NCBI GenBank assembly: GCA_963845495.1
Contig: CAWJTH010000206.1
Span: 1-17,766 of the forward strand
Direction of reading: 5' to 3'
Length of the DNA stretch: 17,766 nucleotides
Origin: JAZKFT01 sp963845495
GTDB taxonomy: Bacteria > Bacteroidota > Bacteroidia > Chitinophagales > Chitinophagaceae
In this document: positions 6,466-13,353 of the stretch, in pieces
Position numbering within the stretch: position 1 is the first letter of the stretch
Layout of the letters: each line of letters starts with the position of its first letter
Notes under the pieces: model-generated
Database searches by the model: none
Told to the model about the DNA's origin: nothing
What the model saw: only the letters and a program-made list of their open reading frames with translations
Translations under genes and position numbers: made by a program

Positions 6466-7134
6466 TTAACGGGCTTGGCTTAAAAAACGCTTACGTAGTA
6501 AAATACCTGGGATGAGCCAATTGAAAATACCGGCCAAAGCAGTTAACAATGTATCTACAACCAGCGGCGTAAATAAAGATGCCACAAAAAAACAGTAGCA
6601 AAGCGCCGCACCAATAATCATGGGTTTAAACTTTGTAACCACGCCGGTTATCATGGTGGGAAAAGCGTAAATGAGCAAAAAAAGCGACAAGGCGCTGGGC
6701 GGATACATGGAAAAAGGTGTCAACTGGTTGGTTGATAAATTTTTTTGAAACACCGCTGCACCTTGGTTCAACAACAACCTGATGGATTGCTTGGGTACAA
6801 CGTTGATGTACAAAACCAGCGCAAAAATACTGATGCCATACACCGTCCAAACCGCATCAAGTGCAAGCTGGGTATGGGTTTTAACTTTTATGCGCTTGCT
6901 TTCCATAATCACGATGATAATCTGCGGGATGACGGCAAGCAAGGCTAAAATCCAAATATCGAAGCCGATATTAAAATGCCAATATAGTTCTGCAAAATTT
7001 ATTAAGCCGCAAAAACCGACAACACAGCCCCACAAAATGGAGCTGGTGCCGTTTTCGTTGATGGTACTTTTCGCCTTTTGGATCATCTCTGTAATCAGGC
7101 GGAGGCTTTCCTCGTTAGTCATGTTTTCTTCCAT
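6466..7134 (-). CDS. Six-helix membrane protein, operon partner of the regulator
   Basis: After a charged cytoplasmic N-terminus (1-30), the 222-residue protein shows about six hydrophobic segments: 31-52, 57-78, 93-113, 146-167, 171-191 and 195-213. It has a charged cytoplasmic loop (KRIKVKTHTQ) and a positively charged C-terminal tail (LLRKRFLSQ). No enzymatic motif is seen and I do not recognise a named family; pairing with a small winged-helix regulator is a known Bacteroidota arrangement. M1 or M5 could be the start; M1 is chosen as the longer frame, since no ribosome-binding signal separates them. The start codon lies 2 nt from the first unit of the long heptamer array, so the array occupies its whole promoter and leader region, which is unusual. 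Confidence 0.83.
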   Translation of the reverse strand: MEENMTNEESLRLITEMIQKAKSTINENGTSSILWGCVVGFCGLINFAELYWHFNIGFDIWILALLAVIPQIIIVIMESKRIKVKTHTQLALDAVWTVYGISIFALVLYINVVPKQSIRLLLNQGAAVFQKNLSTNQLTPFSMYPPSALSLFLLIYAFPTMITGVVTKFKPMIIGAALCYCFFVASLFTPLVVDTLLTALAGIFNWLIPGILLRKRFLSQAR

Positions 7135-7135
7135 A

Positions 7136-7338
7136 GTGAATAGTGAATAGTCAATAGTGAATGGCGAATGGTTAGTAGTCAGTGGTCAGTAGTCGGTAGT
7201 CGGTGGTCAGCGGTCAGCGGTCAGTGGTCAGCGGTCAGCGGTCAGTGGTCAGCGGTCAGTGGTCAGTGGTCAGTGGTCAGTGGCCAGTGGTCAGTGGTCA
7301 GTGGTCAGTGGTCAGTGGTCAGTGGTCAGTGGTCAGTG
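7136..7338. repeat. Long heptanucleotide array, 29 units (GTCAGTG type)
   Basis: Twenty-nine consecutive 7-bp units are in unbroken register. They begin as GTGAATA and GTCAATA, pass through GTTAGTA, GTCAGTA and GTCGGTG, then become GTCAGCG and finally near-identical GTCAGTG (with a single GCCAGTG). The period is not a multiple of 3, so every frame reads a repeated SGQWSVV peptide; the frames here are artefacts. The array fills the gap upstream of the membrane-protein gene. Confidence 0.96.
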
Positions 7339-7358
7339 GTTTGGGAGTAAGTGCCTTT

Positions 7359-7393
7359 TACTCACCATTCACCACTGACCATTTACAATTCAC
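7359..7393. repeat. Inverted heptamer array, 5 units, overlapping a stop codon
   Basis: Read on the minus strand, these 35 bp are GTGAATT, GTAAATG, GTCAGTG, GTGAATG, GTGAGTA, the same unit family as the 29-unit array but inverted. The first unit overlaps the TGA stop (7390-7392) of the minus-strand gene. Between the two arrays GAGTAA (7345-7350) pairs with TTACTC (7358-7363). Confidence 0.8.
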
Positions 7394-8031
7394 TTGCTCC
7401 ATTGTGCCAATAAACTAACGGCATAATCTTTGCCCCAATTTGGGTCGATATCGGTAGCGGGTTTAAATGTATCGTACGCTGCTATTGATTTTTTCAACAA
7501 CTCGATGGCTTTTTCTTTACTGCCACCAAATGCGGCTGGTGTGTAAAATTTCATTTGCGAAAGTTGCATTAATGTACGGGGATTATTGGCGGGTTGTTGC
7601 TGCATGGCTTGTTGCAACAACATGGTGCTTTTTGGTCCCATTGTCATGCCGCGGCTTTGGTCGGCTTGCATGCGAGCGGTTAGTACCATCGATTTTAGGG
7701 TGGTGATTTCGGAATTGTCTTTCGACAAACTTTCGGCCATCGTCAATGCTTCATCAGCCTTGTCGCAATTAGCATCGATGGCTTTAGGATCTTTGGTCAT
7801 AAAACTTTTCATTACCAGGGAATACGCTTCGTAATAATAAGGTAGCCATTGTGTTTTTTCGGCGTTGGCAATACGGTCGAAATTGTTGGCGGAGTTTTGC
7901 AAGTCGTCGGCGGTTTTAACACTGTCGAGCATAGCTACATTTTTTTTCATAAATTCCGTGTATTTAGCACTTTGTGCTTTTACAGAAACAATGCCGATGG
8001 TGCAAGCAAAAACGATGATGATTTTTTTCAT
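7390..8031 (-). CDS. Secreted TPR-like helical protein of unknown function (213 aa)
   Basis: A signal peptide (1-19, ending SVKA) is followed by an almost wholly helical protein. Segments such as YYYEAYSLVMKSFM, KADEALTMAESLSKDNSEI and KEKAIELLKKSIAAYDTF have the spacing of tetratricopeptide-like helix pairs. A glutamine-rich patch (MLLQQAMQQQ, about 137-146) precedes the conserved-looking NNPRTLMQLSQMKFYTP segment. It should be periplasmic. No active-site motif is seen; such proteins usually act as scaffolds, so a binding role is inferred only. It lies downstream of the TonB receptor on the same strand but is separated from it by a 177-bp gap carrying a REP-like element and a heptamer array, so cotranscription is doubtful. 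Confidence 0.85.
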   Translation of the reverse strand: MKKIIIVFACTIGIVSVKAQSAKYTEFMKKNVAMLDSVKTADDLQNSANNFDRIANAEKTQWLPYYYEAYSLVMKSFMTKDPKAIDANCDKADEALTMAESLSKDNSEITTLKSMVLTARMQADQSRGMTMGPKSTMLLQQAMQQQPANNPRTLMQLSQMKFYTPAAFGGSKEKAIELLKKSIAAYDTFKPATDIDPNWGKDYAVSLLAQWSK

Positions 8032-8090
8032 GGTGGTTAATTTGAAAATTTGATTAAATATTAAAGGATTACTTTTTCCGGTTTTGTTTT

Positions 8091-8135
8091 CCTAGGGCGT
8101 TTGCCCTAGGCTGTGTTATGTCGCCCTTTCAGGGC
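8091..8135 (-). repeat. Two-hairpin REP-like repeat, related copy on minus strand
   Basis: CCTAGGGC-GTTT-GCCCTAGG (8091-8110) is a perfect 8-bp hairpin and GCCCT-TTC-AGGGC (8123-8135) a 5-bp one. Read on the minus strand the order is short hairpin, GACATAACA, long hairpin, the same layout as the copies at 2350 and 3428. The shared core is GGCGAYATAAYA, although the stem sequences differ. Confidence 0.72.
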
Positions 8136-8142
8136 CTGTAGG

Positions 8143-8213
8143 CTTGTTCCTTGTTTTCGTGTTCCTTGTCTCTTGTTCCTTGTTTTCTTGTGGCTTGCAG
8201 CTTTCAGCTTACA
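8143..8213. repeat. Degenerate heptamer array (CTTGTTn to GCTTnCA)
   Basis: CTTG or a near match recurs at 8143, 8150, 8165, 8172, 8179, 8187 and 8194, then CTTT at 8201 and CTTA at 8208. The step is 7 bp with two one-base slips. The right end reaches the TAA stop (8209-8211) of the TonB receptor gene, so it forms the start of its 3' UTR. Confidence 0.65.
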
Positions 8214-10422
8214 GGTTATTATTAATCGCATCTTGCCGCCTATCGGTGCCCCAACTTAAAAAGGCGCCGATAAAAAAGAAGCGTTTAGCTGGCGGATTTA
8301 TTTCCGCTTTATTTAATCCGTTGTAGGAATAATTATAGCCATAAATCTGATTGCTGCCCAATGCATTGGTTACGCTAAAAACAATTACGGTAAAAGCTTT
8401 TCCAATGGTAGTTAAATAATTGGCGCTTAAGCTTAAACTGTTATAATCAATTGTTCTACCTTGGTCTTTAATGGTTGTTTTACCAGTATTATCGGTAAAA
8501 AAATCATAATATGGCCGACCGGTGGCGAAGGAATAATTGGCATTTAATTGCGTGCTCATCTTGGTGAAAAATCTTTTAATTACCAAATTAGCGGTATGGT
8601 TAGCGGCAAAATTCGGTGTAATGGAATAAGGGAAATTTAAATACTGGCGCTTGGTATCGAGATAAGAATACGTGACCCAATAATCGAAGTTTTTGAGTGT
8701 TTTTTTATCCCGCCAAAAGAATTCAACGCCACTGGCATAACCCGTTCCACCGTTTGCGGTATCTAAATTATTGGTGGTTACCAATTGGTTATATTTTTTG
8801 TAAAACAATTGCGTACGGAAGGTTTGGAAAGCATCGGTTTTTTGATAGGTTAAAATATAATGTGTGGCTTTCATGTAATTCATTCCGGTGTTGTACAACA
8901 AATATTGGCTGGTAGGTTTTTGGTAGAAAATGCCATAATCAACACTTAATTGAGCGCCCCTGTTTAATTTATAAGCAATGGAAAACCGCGGAGCAATATT
9001 AGCTTTACCGATGTAAGTTGAATTTTCAATTCGAACACCTCCTTTTGCGGCTAATTCGTTTGACAAATAAATATCGGTTTCGCCAAAAACGGCATTGAAA
9101 TTATCATGGATTTTTTTGTTGTAACCGTTGTAAGTTGCTTCATCCGTACTGTACCAATATTCAGTTCCAAAACGGATGGCATTTAATCCCGTAAATTTAT
9201 GTTCTAACACAATACGGCCTTGCGCCAACATGTTTTTGTTAACTAAACCAAAGGTTTTTACAGACAAATAATTGGGCAAATTTCCGGTTACCGCTTGGTT
9301 CATCGCATTTTCCAATGTTTGGTCAATTCCATCGCGATTAGTGCTGAAACTAAAGCCCAGATTCATTTTCCAGTGGGTGGCAATCTTTTCTCGATAGCTA
9401 AAATTAGTGTACAAATTATTGTTTTGGATGCCAAACGCATTTTTTAAAATACTGGAATCAATGTCTTGATTGCGCAGCCCTAAATTGCTATAACCATAGC
9501 TGGCATAAAATTTCAACATACCACTGTTCGAGGTTTTAATCCTGAAATTGAAATCACCATTTTGAAATTGTGGCGTAGCAAAATAATCAGGCGTTTGTTT
9601 GATGGCTTTAAAATACAAGGCCACATTGGTATAATTATAACTGGCACCCCAACTGCTTTTTTTGTTCTTTGCTAAATTTTGGTATTGCGAACCTAAAAAT
9701 AAAGGCGAAATGCTAGCCGTGGCCGAAGAACGATCAGGCAAATCAATCGATTCCAAAATAAGTGCGGCGCTCAAGGCTTGCCCGTACAAAGCGGAATAAC
9801 CGCCGGTACTAAAAACCGTTCCTTTAAACAAAAATGGCGAAAAACGGCCTCGGGTGGCAATATCTGGCGCACCCGAAAATAACGGGTTTGCAACTGTGGT
9901 GCCGTCAATAAATTGGCGTGTTTCATCGCCGGTGCCACCACGTACAAACAATTCGCCGCTTTCGCCCACTTGTTGTGTTCCGGGCAGCGTTTTCATGGCT
10001 GCGTACACATCAGCATTGGCGCTGGCGGTGGTGGCAATGTCCAAAGGTTTTAAGAACGTGCCTTTTTTCTCGTCGCTGGCTTCAAACGAGCCAGCAGTAA
10101 TGATTACAGCCTTTAGTTCGTTCAATTCTTCTTTAATGGAAACATCTATTTTAATCGGTGTTCCGTCCAATGTAACCGGTTCTTCCACTGTCTTATAACC
10201 AGTTGAAGAAACCACTAAAATATGTGCGCCTTTTTCGGTGGTGGTAAAATGAAAATTGCCTGAGCTATCGGCAGTTGCGCCATCATAAGCGTCTTTTATT
10301 GAGATGCTTGCACCTAATACCGGATGCTTACGGTTATCAAGAATTTTACCTGAAACCTTTGTTTGGCCGAATGAAAAGCCAAACATTAAAATGAGGAAAG
10401 AAAGTATGAATAAGTGTTTCAT
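8209..10422 (-). CDS. TonB-dependent outer-membrane receptor
   Basis: The 737-residue protein has a signal peptide (1-19, ending SFG). A carboxypeptidase-regulatory-like beta-sandwich (about 21-100, with VSGKILDNRKHPVLGASI) is followed by a TonB-box-like LKAVIITAG (103-111). The plug domain (about 125-235) includes FVRGGTGDETRQFIDG and GGYSALYGQALSAALI, and a long strand-rich region forms the expected 22-strand barrel. It would import a ligand across the outer membrane using TonB/ExbBD energy. The ligand is unknown and no SusD partner is adjacent, so it is not a typical polysaccharide locus. The length is at the short end for this class. A strong consensus promoter precedes it. The C-terminus ends in a hydrophilic tail rather than an aromatic residue, a few codons of which overlap a heptamer array. 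Confidence 0.94.
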   Translation of the reverse strand: MKHLFILSFLILMFGFSFGQTKVSGKILDNRKHPVLGASISIKDAYDGATADSSGNFHFTTTEKGAHILVVSSTGYKTVEEPVTLDGTPIKIDVSIKEELNELKAVIITAGSFEASDEKKGTFLKPLDIATTASANADVYAAMKTLPGTQQVGESGELFVRGGTGDETRQFIDGTTVANPLFSGAPDIATRGRFSPFLFKGTVFSTGGYSALYGQALSAALILESIDLPDRSSATASISPLFLGSQYQNLAKNKKSSWGASYNYTNVALYFKAIKQTPDYFATPQFQNGDFNFRIKTSNSGMLKFYASYGYSNLGLRNQDIDSSILKNAFGIQNNNLYTNFSYREKIATHWKMNLGFSFSTNRDGIDQTLENAMNQAVTGNLPNYLSVKTFGLVNKNMLAQGRIVLEHKFTGLNAIRFGTEYWYSTDEATYNGYNKKIHDNFNAVFGETDIYLSNELAAKGGVRIENSTYIGKANIAPRFSIAYKLNRGAQLSVDYGIFYQKPTSQYLLYNTGMNYMKATHYILTYQKTDAFQTFRTQLFYKKYNQLVTTNNLDTANGGTGYASGVEFFWRDKKTLKNFDYWVTYSYLDTKRQYLNFPYSITPNFAANHTANLVIKRFFTKMSTQLNANYSFATGRPYYDFFTDNTGKTTIKDQGRTIDYNSLSLSANYLTTIGKAFTVIVFSVTNALGSNQIYGYNYSYNGLNKAEINPPAKRFFFIGAFLSWGTDRRQDAINNNL

Positions 10423-10448
10423 GATGGTTTATATTTTGAATTGCACTG

Positions 10449-10480
10449 CAAACATAAACTTGTTTATTTTTTAAACCAAA
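10449..10480 (-). promoter_or_regulatory. Consensus Bacteroidota promoter for the TonB receptor gene
   Basis: On the minus strand TTTG (10480-10477), a 20-nt spacer and TATGTTTG (10456-10449) match both boxes exactly. The predicted transcript start near 10445 gives a leader of about 23 nt before the ATG at 10422. This is the best promoter match seen in the window. Confidence 0.7.
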
Positions 10481-10543
10481 TATTTTGTGAAAATTATTTT
10501 GGAGATATTTAAAGAACACTTTTATAATCATCTTAGTTAATTT

Positions 10544-10577
10544 TTTGACAAACTAAAGTTGTGTTTTCGTAGATTTG
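10544..10577 (+). promoter_or_regulatory. Promoter for cassette B with almost no leader
   Basis: TTTG (10544-10547), 22 nt and TAGATTTG (10570-10577) fit the Bacteroidota -33/-7 boxes. The GTG start codon at 10582 lies only 4 nt beyond the -7 box, so the transcript would begin at or beside the start codon. Confidence 0.55.
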
Positions 10578-10581
10578 CTTT

Positions 10582-11103
10582 GTGAAAACACAAACAGACG
10601 AAGGACTAGATTTTATCATCGACAAACTAACTAACTCAATTGAAAATGCATATTCAGGAGATAGTTTTCCAACAGAGATTTCTTTATTAACAGCGACTGA
10701 ATCAAAAAACGTCACAAAGAAAAATGGATGGAAATTTAACTGGGCCAAAGAAATTAAAATACCTGAACGTGATATTTTTAAGCTAACAATTATAAATAAT
10801 CCAAACATCATTCAAGGAATAATAAGTTTGGAAGTAAAATCAGACCATGCTTATATGCATTTGATTGAAAGTGCGCCATTTAATATTGGGAAAAGTAAAG
10901 CCTATTTAGGCGTTCCTGGTAATTTGGTTGCATTTGCTTGTAAACTTTCATTTCAACGAGGTAACGATGGTTATGTTTCATTCGTTTCCAAAACAAAACT
11001 AATCGATCATTACGTTGAAAATTTGGGAGCGGTTCATTTTGGTGGACATTTGATGGTGATAAACACACAAGCCGCTTTAAAACTGATTAATAAATATTTC
11101 TAA
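10582..11103 (+). CDS. GNAT-fold-like protein, cassette B (173 aa, GTG start)
   Basis: This is the full-length paralogue of the gene cut at base 1. The N-terminal region (KLTNSIENAYSGDSFPTEI, about 16-34, then KNVTKKNGWKFNW) leads into beta-strands (VYKLTI-like segment, IIQGIISLEV). The putative acetyl-CoA-binding half follows: YLGVPGNLVAFACKLSFQRG, GYVSFVSKTKLIDHY and NLGAVHFGGHLM. The order of strands and helices resembles a GNAT domain without a clean Q/RxxGxG/A loop, so catalysis is unproven. GTG is chosen because no ATG occurs in frame before residue 100 or so and the upstream bases form a promoter. The next gene starts 11 nt after the stop, the same order as in cassette A. Known GNAT toxins acetylate aminoacyl-tRNA, but their antitoxins are ribbon-helix-helix proteins encoded upstream, unlike here. 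Confidence 0.83.
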   Translation: MKTQTDEGLDFIIDKLTNSIENAYSGDSFPTEISLLTATESKNVTKKNGWKFNWAKEIKIPERDIFKLTIINNPNIIQGIISLEVKSDHAYMHLIESAPFNIGKSKAYLGVPGNLVAFACKLSFQRGNDGYVSFVSKTKLIDHYVENLGAVHFGGHLMVINTQAALKLINKYF

Positions 11104-11114
11104 ATTATTAAATT

Positions 11115-11291
11115 ATGGGATTAATTAAAGAACCGCTTGACGTTGACTTTGAAGTTGACCCAAGGCCGTTGACGAAAGAAGAACAACTTGCAATCAGCGA
11201 ATACATTAAAGTTGATAAAGCGAAACGAGCATTATTGGAACAAAAAATTTCGAAAAAAAGAATTTTGATAAAGAAGAAAGCAACTACTTAA
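11115..11291 (+). CDS. Small basic-tailed partner protein of cassette B (58 aa)
   Basis: An ATG 11 nt after the GNAT-like stop opens a 58-codon frame. The N-terminal half is acidic and proline-containing (LIKEPLDVDFEVDPRPLTKEE), followed by a helix (QLAISEYIKVDKAKRALLEQ) and a Lys/Arg-rich tail (SKKRILIKKK). It shares the LD...D.R.(L/W)(S/T)..E...(D/E)Y pattern with the 59-residue protein of cassette A. The acidic head and basic tail could bind the GNAT-like protein and nucleic acid respectively, but this is conjecture. No known domain is recognised. It should be cotranscribed with the gene before it. Confidence 0.75.
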   Translation: MGLIKEPLDVDFEVDPRPLTKEEQLAISEYIKVDKAKRALLEQKISKKRILIKKKATT

Positions 11292-11340
11292 TTATATTTA
11301 TGCCACTCATCGCAAACATTCGCCGATTTTCAACCATTCA

Positions 11341-11358
11341 TTTTAGCCACGGCTAAAA
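11341..11358. repeat. Perfect 8-bp palindromic stem between cassette B and dnaG
   Basis: TTTTAGCC (11341-11348) and GGCTAAAA (11351-11358) are exact reverse complements separated by AC. With no T-tract on either side it is not a standard terminator. It could be a regulator site or a decayed repeat arm. Confidence 0.55.
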
Positions 11359-11386
11359 CGATTCCCTTCGTCTTTCTTTGCGGCCC

Positions 11387-11419
11387 TTGCGCCTTCGTGG
11401 GTCAAAAAAATTATCTTTG
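11387..11419 (+). promoter_or_regulatory. Promoter for dnaG, within a low-complexity CTTTGCG-type stretch
   Basis: TTG (11387-11389), 22 nt and TATCTTTG (11412-11419) match the Bacteroidota boxes; the -7 box is exact. It lies 5 nt before the TTG start codon at 11425, implying a leaderless or nearly leaderless transcript. The -33 region sits in a loosely repetitive CTTCG/CTTTGCG/CTTGCG stretch (11364-11402). Confidence 0.55.
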
Positions 11420-11424
11420 CCCAC

Positions 11425-13353
11425 TTGATAACGCAGGAAACCATACAACAGATTATCGGCCGCATGGACATCGTGGAGGTCGTTGGCGAATTTGTGAAAC
11501 TGAAGAAACGGGGCAGCAACTACATTGGCAACTGCCCTTTCCATAACGAAAAAACGCCTTCGTTTTCGGTGTCGCCGAGCAGGGAAATCTACAAATGCTT
11601 TGGCTGTGGCAAAACCGGTAATGCCATCGGTTTTGTGATGGAACACGAAAAACTTACCTACGCCGAAAGCCTGCGCTGGCTGGCCAATAAATATGGTATC
11701 CAAATAGAGGAAACTGAGACCAGTCCTGAATTTAAGGCCCATCAGCAAACAGCCGAAAGTCTGTTCATTATCAATAAATTTGCCCAAGGCTATTTCTCCC
11801 AGCAATTGTTTGAAAGCGAAGATGGGCAAGCCATTGCGATGAGTTATTTAAAACACCGCGGCTTCACCGAAGACACCATCCGAAAGTTTCAATTGGGTTA
11901 TAGTCCGGATGCCAGCGATGCTTTTTTGAACACGGCTCTAAAACAACAATTCAATAAAGACAACCTAAAACTAAGTGGCCTTGTAAACGAACGCGAAGGC
12001 CGTTGGTACGATAATTATCGCAACCGCATTATTTTTCCCGTGCATAACAACACGGGCAAAGTAATTGGTTTTGGGGCTAGGTTGATTAAGGCCAACGACA
12101 AAGCGCCGAAATACATCAACACGCCGGAAAACGAACTATATCTTAAAAGCAAGATACTGTACGGTTTGTTTTTTGCCCGGCAAGAAATTGACAAAAATGA
12201 CGAATGTTTGTTGGTGGAAGGCTATACCGATGTAATAAGCCTACACCAGGCCGGCGTAGAAAATGTGGTGGCCAGCGGCGGCACATCGCTTACGCCCGAC
12301 CAATTGCGTTTGATACGCAAATACACCAATAACCTTACCATTATTTATGATGGCGATGGTGCCGGTATTAAAGCTGCGCTTCGGGGGTTGGATATGGCTT
12401 TGGAAGAAGGCTTGAACGTTCATTTGGTGTTGATTCCCGACAAGGAAGACCCAGATAGCTATGTGCAAAAAATAGGCAAAGCCGCTTTCAACGAGTTCAT
12501 TAAAAAGAATAAAAAAGATTTTATCCTTTTTCAGTTGGAAACAGCTTTAAAAGATGCCGGAACGGATAGCACAAAAAAAGCGGAGATCGTAAACCGCATC
12601 GCCGAAAGCATTGCCAAAGTAAACAAGGCAGAAGATTTCACCAAACAACAAGATTACATCCGCCAAAGCGCTGCGCTGCTAAAAGTTGATGAACAAGGTT
12701 TAACGACGTTGGTAAATAAATTTATCCGCGAAAAAATTGGCAAGCTGGAAGAAAAAGCGGTAAAAGATGAACCGCGATTACTTACACCCAAAGAGCAGGT
12801 AGAACAAAAACAGTACGAGGAAACGCTTACTTTGCTCATTCGCAACGAGTTGCAAGAGCGCTCGGTGGTGCGCTGTTTGTTACTGTTTGGTCAAAATAAA
12901 ATGGACGATACACAAAATGTTGCCAAGTATATTTTTGACACCTTACACGAATTCCATTTTGACAATCCGTTGTTGGAAAGGATTACAGAAAGCTATCGGT
13001 TGATGAATGATGCCGGTATGGAACCAACCGAAAAAAGTTTTGTGTACCACGAGGATGCCGAACTTCGGGGAATGGTGATGTCGCTGTTGGATTTTCCGTA
13101 TGAACTAAGCCTGAATTGGGATAAAAAATTAGAAGGGATGAACATTAATGGCCGCGATACCAGTACGGCCGATGTTTTACAATCTGTAAATTATTTTAAG
13201 CTACGTAAGATAAAACAGATGCTGGAAGAAAACCAAAACGAAATGGAAAAAGCAACCCTAGACGAACAATTGCAAATGATGCGGATCCATGCGGAATTAA
13301 AAACAATTGAACGGCAAATTACGCAGACCTTGGGAACGGTTATTTTACGTTAG
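11425..13353 (+). CDS. dnaG: DNA primase DnaG (TTG start)
   Basis: The 642-residue protein synthesises RNA primers at the replication fork together with the DnaB helicase. The N-terminal CHC2 zinc-binding domain has C37 and H40 (CPFH) and C58 and C61 (CFGC). The RNA polymerase domain contains RIIFPVHNNTGKVIGFGAR (201-219). The Toprim centre is seen in EGYTD (E265) and YDGDGAG (D309, D311), with the later acidic PDKEDPDSY segment (338-346). The C-terminal 200 residues are the helical DnaB-interacting region, less conserved. The TTG start gives MITQETIQQI, the usual N-terminus in the phylum, and no in-frame ATG or GTG occurs close upstream, so it is well supported. The gene stands alone rather than in the rpsU-dnaG-rpoD order of proteobacteria. 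Length is normal. Confidence 0.97.
   Translation: MITQETIQQIIGRMDIVEVVGEFVKLKKRGSNYIGNCPFHNEKTPSFSVSPSREIYKCFGCGKTGNAIGFVMEHEKLTYAESLRWLANKYGIQIEETETSPEFKAHQQTAESLFIINKFAQGYFSQQLFESEDGQAIAMSYLKHRGFTEDTIRKFQLGYSPDASDAFLNTALKQQFNKDNLKLSGLVNEREGRWYDNYRNRIIFPVHNNTGKVIGFGARLIKANDKAPKYINTPENELYLKSKILYGLFFARQEIDKNDECLLVEGYTDVISLHQAGVENVVASGGTSLTPDQLRLIRKYTNNLTIIYDGDGAGIKAALRGLDMALEEGLNVHLVLIPDKEDPDSYVQKIGKAAFNEFIKKNKKDFILFQLETALKDAGTDSTKKAEIVNRIAESIAKVNKAEDFTKQQDYIRQSAALLKVDEQGLTTLVNKFIREKIGKLEEKAVKDEPRLLTPKEQVEQKQYEETLTLLIRNELQERSVVRCLLLFGQNKMDDTQNVAKYIFDTLHEFHFDNPLLERITESYRLMNDAGMEPTEKSFVYHEDAELRGMVMSLLDFPYELSLNWDKKLEGMNINGRDTSTADVLQSVNYFKLRKIKQMLEENQNEMEKATLDEQLQMMRIHAELKTIERQITQTLGTVILR

Noticed and set aside
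7136..7338. CRISPR array
   Set aside because: Units are 7 bp with no spacers and no cas genes are nearby; the tandem dyads at 5722-5870 likewise lack the repeat-spacer pattern.
7168..7418. Frames encoding repeated SGQWSVV peptides
   Set aside because: A 7-bp repeat without stops is open in several frames and gives the same heptapeptide in each; this is an artefact of the array.
1..11291. Composite transposon bounded by the two cassettes
   Set aside because: The cassettes are highly diverged in sequence, no transposase or terminal repeats accompany them, and housekeeping-type genes lie between and beside them.
11353..11829. 158-codon minus-strand frame over the start of dnaG
   Set aside because: It is the antisense shadow of the well-supported primase coding sequence.
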